The notes under the pieces: model-generated
Seen by the model: only the letters and a program-made list of their open reading frames with translations
Database searches by the model: none
What the model was told of the DNA's origin: nothing
Shown: one piece after another, positions 24,950-35,930 of the stretch
Numbering within the stretch: position 1 is the stretch's first letter
How the letters are laid out: each line of letters begins with the position of its first letter
Source of the DNA: Lates calcarifer
Lineage: Eukaryota > Chordata > Actinopteri > Centropomidae
Direction of reading: 5' to 3'
DNA length: 64,000 nucleotides
NCBI RefSeq assembly: GCF_001640805.2
Contig: NC_066844.1
Coordinates: 10,478,363 to 10,542,362 of the forward strand
Position numbers and translations under genes: made by a program

Positions 24950-26515
24950 ATTAAATTGTTTTCATAGCAGATTTTTGGTGCTTTTTCAAAACATTGGTCC
25001 CCATGAGCATGCACTTGGCATCGGTGGCAAGGAAAAATTCCTTGAGCAGAACTGGGCTCATGTTGGGCGGCCATCTGCCTTGACCGGGTCTCACATCTGC
25101 CATGAATAAGATCTTCTTCCTGCTTGCACCGCTGGTCTCTTCCACCTCTGAGGTTTTCTTAAACCTAGAAAATGGCGGAATCTCTTGAAGGCTGATTTCC
25201 TTGGTGCTGCTGAAGTTCTAGGTGTTTCATTCTGGGGTGTTTCACTCGGACCCTCCTCAGGATTCTCCTGCTCGGTCTGGTCCGGTTGGGGTGTTTTACT
25301 CGGACCCTCCTCAGGATTCTCCTGCTCAGTCTGGTCCGGTTGGGGTGTTTCACTCGGACCCTTCTCAGGATTCTCTGCTCGTCTGGTCTAGGAGTCTCGC
25401 CCTTGTGGTCCTCCTCAGGAATCTCCTGCTCTTCCTCAACCTCGAGCTCCAGGTTGGGCGAGGGCTGAGCAGTGAGCTGAGCCTTCTTCAGCTCTCTTTC
25501 CTGAAAGCGTTTCATCTCCTCCAGAGTCTTCTGGAGAGCATCCTGGTCATCCCTTATCTTTTGGACCACAATCTTCAGTTCTTTGAGATCAGCAATTATC
25601 CATCTCTCCAACTGAAGCTCAGGTGTGAACACACACGGACCCTCCTCAAAATACTCCTCCTCAGTCTCATCCGGTTGGGGAGTCTCAATCTTGTGGTCCT
25701 CCTCAGGATTCTCCTGCTCGGTTTGGTCCAGTTGAGGAGTCTCACTCTTGTGGTCTTCCTCAGGAATCTCCTGCTCTTCCTCTACCTCAATCTCCATGGA
25801 GAGCTCCAGGTTGGGCGAGGACTGAGCAGTGAGCTGAGCCTTCTCCAGCTCTCTTTCCTGAAAGAGTTTGACCTCCAGAGTCTTCTGATGGAGAGCATCC
25901 CTCACCTTTTGGACCTCTGCTATCAGGTTCTTTCAGCTGAGCTTCAGCCTTTCCTGGGCTCACTTCTCCAGCCGGAACTCAGATGAATAGTTCTCCTGGC
26001 TGAGCTTTAGCTCTTCTTGTGGGGCCATGATTGTCTGCTTCTCAAGTCAGAGATCAAGTGAAAACCTGACCTTGGCAATTTTGAGTTCATCTTTGAGAGA
26101 CATATTTTTCTGTCTCTCCATCTGAAGCTGAGCTTCAAACTTCTCCTGACACAGCTTTAATTTGTCTGTCAGAGCCTTGGTCTCCTCTACCTGGGGCTCA
26201 GCTGTGAGCTTCTCCTGGCTGAGCTTTAGCTCTTGTAGGGCCATGATTGTCTGCTTCTCAAGTCGGAGAAACCTGGAGAGCCATGTTTTTATCTTTTTCT
26301 GCCTGCAGGTCAGGCTCCATTTTGGCCAACTGTTTTTTGGTTTCCTGCAACTCCTGAAACGCCTTGGCATAGTTAGCCTTCTCCATGTTCAACACGTCCT
26401 GAAGTTTCGTGATCTATTGCTGAAGTTCATTGCACTCCATCTCTTTGTTTGGCGTCTGTCTAGTGGCCATCTCGTTTTTAAGAATGTTTCTCCGTGGTCT
26501 GCGAGTGTCCATTTT
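24950..26515 (-). pseudogene. Intronless coiled-coil protein pseudogene with acidic 18-residue repeats
   Basis: On the minus strand an ATG (26512-26510) starts MDTRRPRRNILKNEMATRQT, and a TAG follows after about 32 codons. The frame continues as K/E/Q-rich coiled coil (EKANYAKAFQELQETKKQLA), breaks by frameshift near 26265, resumes with MALQELKLSQEKL, and breaks again near 26050 and 25950. The longest intact part (25905-25165) alternates helical segments (ERELEKAQLTAQ) with acidic repeats of about 18 residues (ETPQLDQTEQENPEEDHK type). Three DNA copies with an exact 54-bp period lie at 25234-25395. A 1-nt deletion near 25374 shifts these into a basic frame. The other frame keeps the acidic repeat and then a basic tail (APRKSAFKRFRHFLGLRKPQ). 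A-rich sequence follows (24880-24920), suggesting a retrocopy. I do not recognise the parent gene. Confidence 0.6.
25234..25395 (-). repeat. Three 54-bp tandem units in the coiled-coil pseudogene
   Basis: Units start at 25234, 25288 and 25342, each opening GGGGTGTTTCACTCGGACCC or close to it. The 54-bp period equals 18 codons and matches the acidic repeat of the encoded protein. The last unit is shortened and leads into the 1-nt deletion. Confidence 0.85.
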
Positions 26516-26764
26516 TGAAATGTTTTCTTCCTCACCGTAATTTTGAAATTTTGATATAACATGGTCTGAAAAACGTCCAGTTAAAGCCTTGGTCTGATGT
26601 CATCACATCAGTAATGTCTATATGACATCATCAGTGAAATTTTGCAATGTTGGCTTTGACTTTTGTTCTACTTCTTACTTTTTGGGGACTCCGATTCTTG
26701 TCCTTCTGTCTTTTTCGGGACTCTCATTTTTGGTCCTCACTGTGTAGCATTTACAAGTACGTGT

Positions 26765-26804
<40 letters not shown>

Positions 26805-28366
26805 CATCACCTTCTATTCATTGCACCCCTCTATCTTTTCTACCGGGAAATACATCAACATCCACCCTGTGAAAATCTCCTCTAAACAGAGTGAGAAAAG
26901 AGGATGAAATGAAAGGGAGGATGAGGAGGAAGGGTAACAAAGCAAGGGAGGGGAGGGGGGAGGCTAAAGGGCATTTGACCTCTGACCTCTGTGTTGTGGC
27001 TGGGGCACTGGGCAGGGTGGGGGGGGAAAGGACACAACAACCCAAGGTAATCAGTAACTACACTCTAGATACAACACACAAATAGACAGAAAGGGGAGGA
27101 GACGCACAACAAAATTCAGCCCAATTTAAGTCTGATTTATTTGTGTGACAGGACATGTACTGATGTTGTTGAAGCAGTAAAATAGCACTTATAAATATAT
27201 TTTAAGCATAGCAATTTAACAGAAACTTGAGAGTTTCTCTGTGAGGTCATTCAGTCACAATAGCAGATTACTGGGGTCATCGGGAAGAAAATCTGAATTT
27301 AAGCAGAGAAGATGTTTAAAAGATCAATGAAACAACAGTAAAGCAGTAAATCAACCTACAAAAATAGAATCAACAAATTAGAAATCATTTCCTCATCTCT
27401 GCTTAGCTATTAAACAAATGAAATGTAAACAAGAGACAAATTGTAAATTGATTATCAAGATACTGTTGAACTAGGAATTACCTCAAATGATTTCATCTCA
27501 CTGTCTATTACAATCTGTCACTGACTATTTTAATTTGTAATCAGGGAAATTTAGTCATTAGTTTAGCTTACAGAGTCAGAGTGCACAGAGAAAGACAGCA
27601 TGATGTCATCATTGATTTCTACAGTCAATATTGAGCAGCATTGATCTAACTTGTGTTTGAAGTGAAAAGACAGGAAATGTGTGTGTTCCTCTGGCTGAGC
27701 ACTAAGTGTGTTTACTTGCACACTAATATCGTGGTTTGGAGCCTCTTTTTTAATCATTAAAGATTCACGGTATTGGTCAAACATTTTTGAAATTTATAAA
27801 CAAATTTCTCATTAACTGACTAATGATGACTGTGGGAAAGCATGGAGCCTTGTAAGTGCAGGGGAGAAAAAAAAGTGTGTAGATCCATATGCTCAGTTTA
27901 GATTGGAAATCAGTGGGCACACAGATTATGAATCTGAGAGCATTGTTTACAATGTGTGCTCAAAGATTGCAAAACCATGAGCCCACAGATTTGCATGTGG
28001 TTCTTTTTTCTTCTTTTTTTAGCTGATACTGGGGGCTCTGTAGAAAAGTCATTGTGAGTACTGAGGAAAGTTTTTGTTGACCACTATTGATTGATGCACC
28101 ATGCATCAGACGCAGCTAGTCCTGATATTCCAGACTAAGACACATCACCCTCAGCCATATCCAACAGAAGTAACAGTGTTGAGGGTTCTGCAACACTCTT
28201 CATGCCCTTGCAAGTTGTTGTATGTTTGTATTGTTTTTTTCTTCTGTTGTGTTACTCCCCACTTCTCCTTGTCACCAATGATTTCTTTTGTTTTAATTAT
28301 CTAAGTGTGTCCTGGAATTTGTCTCAACAGATCAAAACAAAAATGCGTTGCATGCCTGAACTGCTT

Positions 28367-28370
<4 letters not shown>
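26516..28370. other. Intergenic; (CA)n and a G-quadruplex motif
   Basis: (CA)n at 26768-26803. A purine/G-rich stretch (26885-27030) contains four G runs at 27002-27026 with loops of 4, 2 and 1 nt. No gene is supported in the rest. Confidence 0.6.
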
Positions 28371-28421
<51 letters not shown>

Positions 28422-28424
28422 TAT
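28371..28424. repeat. Poly(A)29 followed by (TA)n
   Basis: About 29 consecutive A's run directly into about 12 TA repeats. This is the shape of a retroposon tail with a decayed 3' microsatellite, but no recognisable element precedes it. Confidence 0.85.
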
Positions 28425-29640
28425 CAGACTGAAGAATTATTGAGTCTTGCAGCAGGAGCATGATGCAACAGGTGCAGCAGCTTCTTACAAAATTTAGATA
28501 CATTAATTCATCCATATAAGTGACATTTAAAAAAAATTACCATCGAGGAGTTATGCTGAAAAAAGGGCCTTTCCATGAAGTTCCCTTTGCTTTCACACCC
28601 GCAACAAACTGCACCCATGTCTGACTGAACTGGACCAAATAAGGTAGTCATGCTAGTTTGACTGACAGCTTTCACACTATACTAATGGAACCCAAGCCAA
28701 ACAGGCAAAAGTACTAGAGTTTGTTTGAACCACATGAAACAGGTTAGGTTTTTCCACATCCAGAAAATCAGTGATTTCAGTTCCAACTGAGTAACCTCAA
28801 TATTTCAGGATGAGCCCACTTTGGTTTCTGGCTGAACTCAGCTATATTTGCCACTCTGCTGGAGTTTGACTTTTCCACAGCACCATCAGTAATATTTATC
28901 CTCTGTGTTAACAGTGACTTCATTTTTGTGTTAGGCTACTTACCAGCTGCCACTTAACTTAAGTGGAAGACAAATTACACCCACATATTGGAGAATGATC
29001 AGAAAGATATGATTTTTTAATGCTACAGTATCCCAGAGCAAGAATTCTTCCAATAACAATAATTATCTAATAATAATTTTAATAGGATGTTGTAGAGTTT
29101 TCTGAAAGTTTAATATGATTTTACATGTGCAAACAGAAAACACGGTATATCTTTTCCCTCCTTGTCCTCTTCTTCAGACATCTCGTCTCTGTGTCTCTCT
29201 GAGATCAGGAAACAGTGGGGAACACACAGAGAGGAAGACACTTGTCAGACTCATCGTAACTCTTCCAGAGGTCACACACTGTCTGTGTGAGTGTGTGTGC
29301 GCAGTTCATTTGTGCACGACTGTGTGTGTCGCCTGAGAGTAAATGTTAGAGGGTCGAGCAGCATTAGTGTTACCGGGGTGATGGCACAGGAGTGTAAAGC
29401 CAGGGGCAATATAAAACCTGTGCTTTCCCAGAATGCCTTTGTGCCGGGCATGTGCGCCAGCTCCCGTTGCCATGGGGATTAATGGTGGGGGGGGGGGTCG
29501 TTGGGGTAACACATCCTGACTCAGACCTGTTCTCTCATGACCCCCTTTCACCATGTGTCATGTGTCCAGCGAGAACACACACCATTCATGCCTGTCTGTC
29601 CCTCTCTCTCACCATCTTTATCAGTCACACACCATCATGC
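28425..29640. other. Intergenic, no gene seen
   Basis: The stretch 28560-28760 ('cacccgcaacaaactgcacc', then 'tttgaaccacatgaaac') resembles a decayed fish DNA-transposon repeat, but it is too divergent to name. A G11-type run occurs near 29487. Confidence 0.4.
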
Positions 29641-29899
29641 GTGTGTGAGAGTGTGTGTGTGTGTGTGTGTGTGTGGGCTGCCTGCATGCTGTGTGTAGCG
29701 AGCCCAGATGTCTGGGGCTCCATGGGGGATAATGGTTTCTTTCAGAGGCAATAGTGTGTGTGTGTGTGTGTGTGTGTGTGTTAGAGAGAGAGAGAGAGAG
29801 TGAGGGAGAGACTTAAAATGTGTATGAGTCTGTGCACCCTCAGTAGTGGCACATGCTTGCAGTGATCTCACTTCAACAAACTGAATGGGAGTTAGTTAC

Positions 29900-29935
<36 letters not shown>
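29641..29935. repeat. Microsatellite cluster, GT/GA then CA
   Basis: (GT)n at about 29649-29674, a (GT)n-(GA)n compound at about 29755-29800 and (CA)n at about 29900-29932. Confidence 0.85.
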
Positions 29936-32619
29936 CACGCAGCATTGGAGAGGAAGCCATGGGTCGAAGCTGCTGAGTGTGGGCATGAGTGCCCGCATGC
30001 TTGTGTGTTTTATGCAAATTAGATTTGATCCTGATTGTGAGCAGCAGAGGATACTTGAGGACACAGCAGGAGTTTAGTCTACAGCTGCAAACTGAGGATT
30101 CAGTCAAAAACTCTACATGTCACAGCTATGTGACTACTTACAATTTACATACTCTTAGATACATTTTTTAAAAATTAAATAAAGTCTCTTCAGTATAAAA
30201 GACCATTCAAATTTTGTTAGCATTAAAAGTTATAATCTGTAAGATTTCAGTCCTGACAGTCTCCTGACACTATATTTAATTAATACAAGTCCCAAAACTA
30301 GGTAATGGATTTCTAGCAGCTACGTGCATAGTTTCTCGTGAAGCCCTTGTTAATGTGAAGGCATGTGAATTTAAATCCAATACGAGAATGGCGGACTCTG
30401 CCACTGATGATGCCAACAGAGAGATAACGAGCACACATAAATACATTTAATGGCTATAGCAGAATAAGTAACTGTGTAAAAAAGGACTTAATCAGAAAAT
30501 TTTAAGGATAATAATTTGAAATATATTTACTACTAGAAAAGGAACACTGCAAAAGTGAGGTATCTATTTGAAGTTATGCAACAATGAAAGCATTTTCATG
30601 TCAGTAAATTCTGTGATAACACTGAAACTTGTTGAAAGTCACAAGTGTTATTAGCTGAGTATATCTGTTTCAAATAAATGTAATAAATCTGTTTCAATTT
30701 AACAACTTAACTTTTACTTTTGATGAAATAATAATAATGTCCTAATAATACTTTTTTTAAAAAAGATTTTGCATGCTGGAATATTGTATTTTTATAATGT
30801 TGTGTTGCTAATTTTATGTAAGTAAAGGATATAAAAACTTCTTTAATCATTGTTGACAATCATTTTTAAGTTTTACTTCCATACAAGCAAATATATAGTT
30901 TTTTCAGTGTCCACACACTCTTTATTGTACTTCATTTCACTGTAGTTTGGCTGCTGCTGGTTTTTATTTTGTGCATGTTGTATCCATTAACTAAACAAGC
31001 TGTTTAGATTAGTTTTGACATTGCAGGTCTCTGAATGTGTCTCTGTTGTAACTCAATTTATTGTAGGGATTTTCTTTGGTCAAGTTTTTTTCTTTTGATT
31101 TGGCAGGACTTGTCTCCGGTTTGGGAGGAAATGGATTTATCCATTACATGTATTTCATTAAAAGAGAACATTTTTGGACATTTTGTATGAAAACTTGAAT
31201 GAAGCTGCCTTATAATATTAATCTTTCTCAATGAATAGCCTTCTCAACCTTTTGGTAGAGCATATTTATTTCAAACTGATTCCTCCCACAAAGTGTCATA
31301 ATTTTGTAAATTTTTCAAAAACATGAAATGTCCATTGATAATAAGGTGCTACTTCTGACACAAACTTAAACAAACTGTAAGTATAATAAAAACATATATT
31401 TAATTGTATATTTGTTGAAGTAAAAATATGTCTGATTTTTAAGCACAATAACAGTTGTGGCTCTTGACAAATCTCACTCCCATATGATTGTGTCCAGACT
31501 GAGGTGTACAGGAAATACTCATTGGAAAAGCAGTTACACTTTTTAAATCCATCATCCAAAAACAGATTAACATGTTTTATATGGTTCTACAAAGACCGAG
31601 CCACTGATTATATGATTGTTTTTGGTCTTTTTTTACATGACTATTATTATTTTTTTATATATATTTGTCATTTAATGTTTACTGTTTATGTTATATGTTT
31701 TATTTAGATAATATAAATATATGCGTATTAAAACATATTTAATGGTGAAAAATTAATGCATATGAGTGTAAATGGACTAAACCAGCTGTTTGGGGTCTGC
31801 ATGGTCAGGGATCATTAAAGCAGTTATCTATATGCAATACTAGGCTTTCATTTCTTTCAAGTTGCTACAATTTTCCAAACAACAGTATACACGTCTTCTT
31901 CACAAATAAAGATTTTTCAGCCTCAGCTATGTAACATGATGGTATGTGAATGAGGTACATTTCAGTTATGTAAGAGGAGTCTATGGATTTCTGATCCCCT
32001 GCTGATCATCAACAAGCTCCTCTACTCACTTCCCCCCTCTGTTGGCCGATCAGCAGCAGAGCTGATACAGGTGATGACCTCTGGGAAACGACCTGAATGC
32101 ACTCATGAGATGTTGTTCTCTTCATTTCACTTCATCGCTGGACGCTGAAGCCTTCACAGCAGCAGACTGCATGGCGGCAGCTCTCATACTCACTCCGTAA
32201 TACGCTGTGAGTTTTACACTCTCCCCTGAGTTCTGTGCAGGTGCCATCTGTCTCAGTGTGAAGCAGAAACGGGTTCAGTGGGAGCAGAAGTTTGGAAGAA
32301 ACTGACAACACAGAATGTAGGTCAGCAGGTTCCCACACCAGCCCTGCACTGCTGTCCAGGAGCTTCAACTCTGTGGCTTTTTCTGAAGAACCTGCAGACT
32401 TTCCGCCCAGAGGAGAAAACTTTAGAGCCCCCTGTCAGTTAGTGTTTTCAGTGTTTAGCTGATACTCTGTTTTTGGGCTCATATTCCACTTTTTTCCGCT
32501 GCTGAATTCATTTAGTTTGGCTGCTGCAGCAGAATCTCCCCACTGGGATCAATACACATTTATCTTATCTTTAAGTATTCCAAAATCAGACAGATGTCTT
32601 GTCTTACTCAACACTACAG

Positions 32620-32620
<1 letters not shown>
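29936..32620. other. AT-rich gene desert
   Basis: Strongly AT-rich, with many short homopolymers at 30150-31760. The GC-richer segment 31990-32440 has a 78-codon minus-strand frame with no recognisable family. No feature is supported. Confidence 0.55.
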
Positions 32621-32660
<40 letters not shown>

Positions 32661-33010
32661 ATATGTGTGTGTGTCTGGCAGTCAGGAGCCACACTGCACA
32701 CAGCTGGTGGCGCAGATGCAGCGTCTCGTCCCAGCAGGGTGTATTCTTAGCTCCCTAAAACCCAATAAGTGAAATGAGATTAGACAACACACACACACAC
32801 ACACACACATACACACACACACACATACATAGACACACTTGCACACATAGCCCAAACCTCAACCACCACCACCCACACAGAGACACACACATGCTTAAGA
32901 CTGAGTCCATGTGTGAAGAGTGGCTGCTGCTGAAGTCTCCTGTCTGAGGTTTTTCTGGGTCTTTCCACATCTGCGTGTGTGTGACTGTGTGTGTGTGTGT
33001 GTGTGTGACT
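32621..33010. repeat. Alternating GT/CA/GT microsatellites
   Basis: (GT)n at about 32622-32659, (CA)n in two close blocks at about 32787-32826 and (GT)n at about 32985-33007. Adjacent blocks are in opposite orientation. Confidence 0.85.
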
Positions 33011-35090
33011 GAAAGCAGCTCTGCTGTCACATGTTAACATACATGTCCATTGTCCTTAACATATAATTTTCCTTTTTATTTCCCTCTGGAGTAGCTTTAA
33101 GGTTAGAAAAGTCATTTTATTCTACAGTGTCTGACAGTGTAACATATTGCATATTCTGCACAACCTTGTCTTAGCTCTTGAAGCTGTATGATGTGAGCAA
33201 AATATTCAGTTTTTGGAATTTTTGTTATATTTTGTGCATTCATTTTATACATTTAATCCTGAACTGAGTCTGACACAGTTTGACGTTTTGAAGATTTTCA
33301 CCACTAAAATTCACTAGAATTTTGAATAAAGGTCTGTGAGTTTGAATAAAGTTTGTTAGCTACTGACTCACCCACCAGCAGGTCAGTGTCAGTAGGGTTA
33401 ACAAAATGAACAAATTGTTAATTTATTTTTGTGTGTTTTGCTCATGTCTGTATTTGTTTCTCTTGATTCATGCACACATTTTAGCTTTTATGTTTACTGT
33501 AATTGTGAGGTGTCGCAATTGTATCAGTGAGTCCAATGGTCATATTAGACTTTCACCATGTATTTATATGCTAAGAAGTAGCAGCTCATACACACATATA
33601 TTCATATATTTTTGATAATATTTTATGTTGTACTAGTGTTTTCGTCTTATACTAACAGTATGTAATATAGTATTATGTGTATGTATATTATATAATATTA
33701 CATTAATATATTATGTTATATTATGCCAATCAATACAGACACGGTTATATTTTTTACTTATCATATTATATTATATTACATTATATTGTATTCTGTTATG
33801 GTGCTTTGTACCATGTAGCTTTATGCTTACACTGAAATACAATACTACATAACATTATATATACAATATAACATAATCCTCTATCATCACTACACTACAC
33901 ACGGTGTCTAGTAATAGTCAGTAAGTCAGTAATCATAATAACATGTTATGTAAAGTCCTGCTATTTACCATTTTTACATAATTTATAAACATTTCAAATG
34001 GTTTATGAAACATAAGCAGATACAGCTGTTAGAATTTGTTGTTAGTATTATTAAGTATTATACAAATTTCTCCTGAGATCAGTGAAGTTTGATCTTGTTA
34101 TATGTTTTCATCTTAGTACATTTTAATTAATATATGTATGTACCTGCTGCAGTGTGTGTATGTGTGTATCTGCATACAGCGTTTATATTTATTATGATTA
34201 ACCTCTTAGACCCTGGTTATGTCTTTAAATTCCCCTAAAATAAGGCTAAAGGTACTGTATAATATCTGTAGAATATCTTTATCCTGTAAGTGCTTGTTTA
34301 GTCATTTCATTCAAATTACTACTGACATTGAATGTAACATTCAAACTGTAATCCAGTGCTGTGTTTCCTATGGTTTCAATATTTAAAATAGAAATACTCT
34401 ACATGTTTGTGCATCTCCTTATACACCTTTCCCCATAATTCAGTCCTGACATATTTGGTATATTTGGAAACGCTGAGATCCTCACTGCTGTTAAAAATAA
34501 AGTCCTGTGGGTTTGACAGAAGTCATTTGCAGTGATGGACCGGGGCAGCCTTGATCCTGTACAATAAATAAAGTACATGTGTTTTTTCTCATTTAAATGC
34601 CTTTGTTATGTAAATATTTTTTGAATATCATCTTTCAGTCTTCAGTCCTCCACCTCGCTCTTCTTCTCCGCCAGGATCAGGTGAGTCATATAGAGTCCTC
34701 AGTGGTGTTACATGAGGCCAGCATGGCTGCCTCACCTTATTATCCTCCTACAACGTTTTCATCAATCAATAGTGTGTAGCTGACATTTGTCATATTATTG
34801 GGATTTGCTGGTTTCAAATGCAGACATTTTGCAGCCAAGCTTTAAATAGCCTGTTGACCGCAGAATATTTGGTTGAGTGTGTGACAGAGAGAGTGAGCTG
34901 CTGCCAAGAAGTGTGTGCGGTGTTGTGAGTGTGTGTGTGTGTGTGTATGTGTGTAAGTGAAAGAGAGCGTGATTTATGTGTGTGTTGGAGAGGAGTGGAG
35001 GGTGACTGGGGAGGGCATTAGTGAATGGCTGTGCTATTGCATCCTCCCAGGAGACCTCTAAAACACACACATAGTCTCGTCTACACACAT
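33011..35090. other. Upstream flank of wnt4, AT-rich, no gene seen
   Basis: 33630-33900 is a TATTATA-type low-complexity stretch. (GT)n occurs at about 34928-34946. No coding signal. Confidence 0.55.

Positions 35091-35148
<58 letters not shown>
35091..35148. repeat. (AC)n-(AG)24 tract upstream of the wnt4 promoter
   Basis: A short (AC)n run passes directly into 48 nt of perfect AG repeats ending about 120 bp before the CpG-rich region. It is a GAGA-type tract that could exclude nucleosomes or form triplex DNA. Confidence 0.9.
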
Positions 35149-35151
<3 letters not shown>

Positions 35152-35334
35152 CTTAGCAGTTCACTAAACCCGCCTCCTTCATCCCCAGAAAACTCCCATC
35201 TCGCTGCCATACCTCTATATCCTCGCACCGCCCCTCAACTAAAGTCAGCACACACATTCTCTCCTCTGCCAGACACACCGAGAGACGGTGGTGTGTGAGG
35301 AGGAGCCGTGCGTATTTACGCTCAGAGTGAGTGC

Positions 35335-35394
35335 ATGTGTCGGGGAGAGTTGGAGAGCCCGCAGCGCGCAGACTGGAGAGCCCCGCTTGTCTGA
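35335..35394 (+). promoter_or_regulatory. Upstream ORF of 19 codons
   Basis: ATG at 35335 reads 19 codons to TGA at 35392-35394. It lies 460 nt before the wnt4 start and counts only if transcription begins upstream of it. No other ATG occurs between this ORF and the one at 35726. Confidence 0.3.
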
Positions 35395-35725
35395 GAGCGG
35401 GACCCGGCAGCCGGTGATAAGCCTTCAGAGAGGAGCAGGAGGAAGAACCGCCTGAGAGCTCCTTCATTTATTTGACTGCCTCTCCACGCGCTCTCCCGGC
35501 TGACGTTAACGCGCAGCTGAGAAGGAAAGCAAACAAGTTGATCAAGAAGAAGGGTCCGATTCAGCCCGAGCAACTCTAAAGTTTTGACCGTATTTTTAGT
35601 ATCCCCCCTCCCCTTTTTTCCCCCTCTCCCCGTCCCCTCTGAGAGCGGAGTGGCAGAGGGAGGGACGGGAGAACCGGGCGGACGGACCGCGAAGCTGCGC
35701 GCCTCCCCGGTGGCTGATCCACTGG

Positions 35726-35857
35726 ATGCGGGGTGATGGATTAACAGCCTTCCTCGGACCCTGCCGGTTTTTGTTGTTCTTTCACCGCCGACCCCCTGTC
35801 CACTTTGGGATTATTTCAGCGCTCACCGACCCCCACCCTCCCCCCTTCTCGAGATGA
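35726..35857 (+). promoter_or_regulatory. Upstream ORF overlapping the wnt4 start (ATGA)
   Basis: An ATG at 35726 opens 43 codons without a stop. They end at TGA 35855-35857, which overlaps the wnt4 ATG at 35854 as ATGA. Its start context is poor (T at -3, C at +4), so many ribosomes should scan past it. If it lies in the mRNA it would limit or couple wnt4 initiation. It is real as a reading frame; its translation is inference. Confidence 0.5.
35736..35744 (+). promoter_or_regulatory. Minimal upstream ORF (ATG GAT TAA)
   Basis: A two-codon ORF in good start context (G at -3, G at +4) lies inside the longer uORF in another frame, 110 nt before the wnt4 start. Such start-stop-like elements stall or consume scanning ribosomes in known genes; the effect here is inference. 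Confidence 0.45.
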
Positions 35858-35930
35858 CAGAGGAATATGTTTTGCGGTGCGTCCTGATGCTCTGCTGCGC
35901 GCTCCTCTCCGCCAACGCGAGTAACTGGCT
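35854..35930 (+). CDS. wnt4: wnt4 coding exon 1 (signal peptide)
   Basis: This exon codes for 25 residues plus two bases: M-T-E-E-Y-V-L-R, then a hydrophobic core ([11 protein letters not shown]), then NASNW. The donor is CT|GTAAGT. The start was chosen because it gives a signal peptide of usual length with cleavage after ANA, matching other Wnt4 proteins. The start context is fair (G at -3, A at +4). The ATG overlaps the stop of an upstream ORF (ATGA). Confidence 0.95.

Larger units (their letters stand above)
35270..35920 (+). promoter_or_regulatory. wnt4: CpG-rich wnt4 promoter / 5' UTR region
   Basis: This 650-bp stretch is much richer in GC and CpG than its AT-rich surroundings (for example the segments at 35335-35420 and 35640-35720). 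It runs straight into coding exon 1. I see no TATA box at a plausible position, so dispersed CpG-type initiation is the likely mode. Pyrimidine blocks (35600-35640 and 35830-35850) precede the start codon. The transcription start cannot be fixed by eye. Confidence 0.65.

Noticed and set aside
25222..25986. Long + strand frame of 254 codons
   Set aside because: It is the complement of the minus-strand coiled-coil pseudogene; its Ser/Leu-rich composition is a shadow of Glu/Lys codons.
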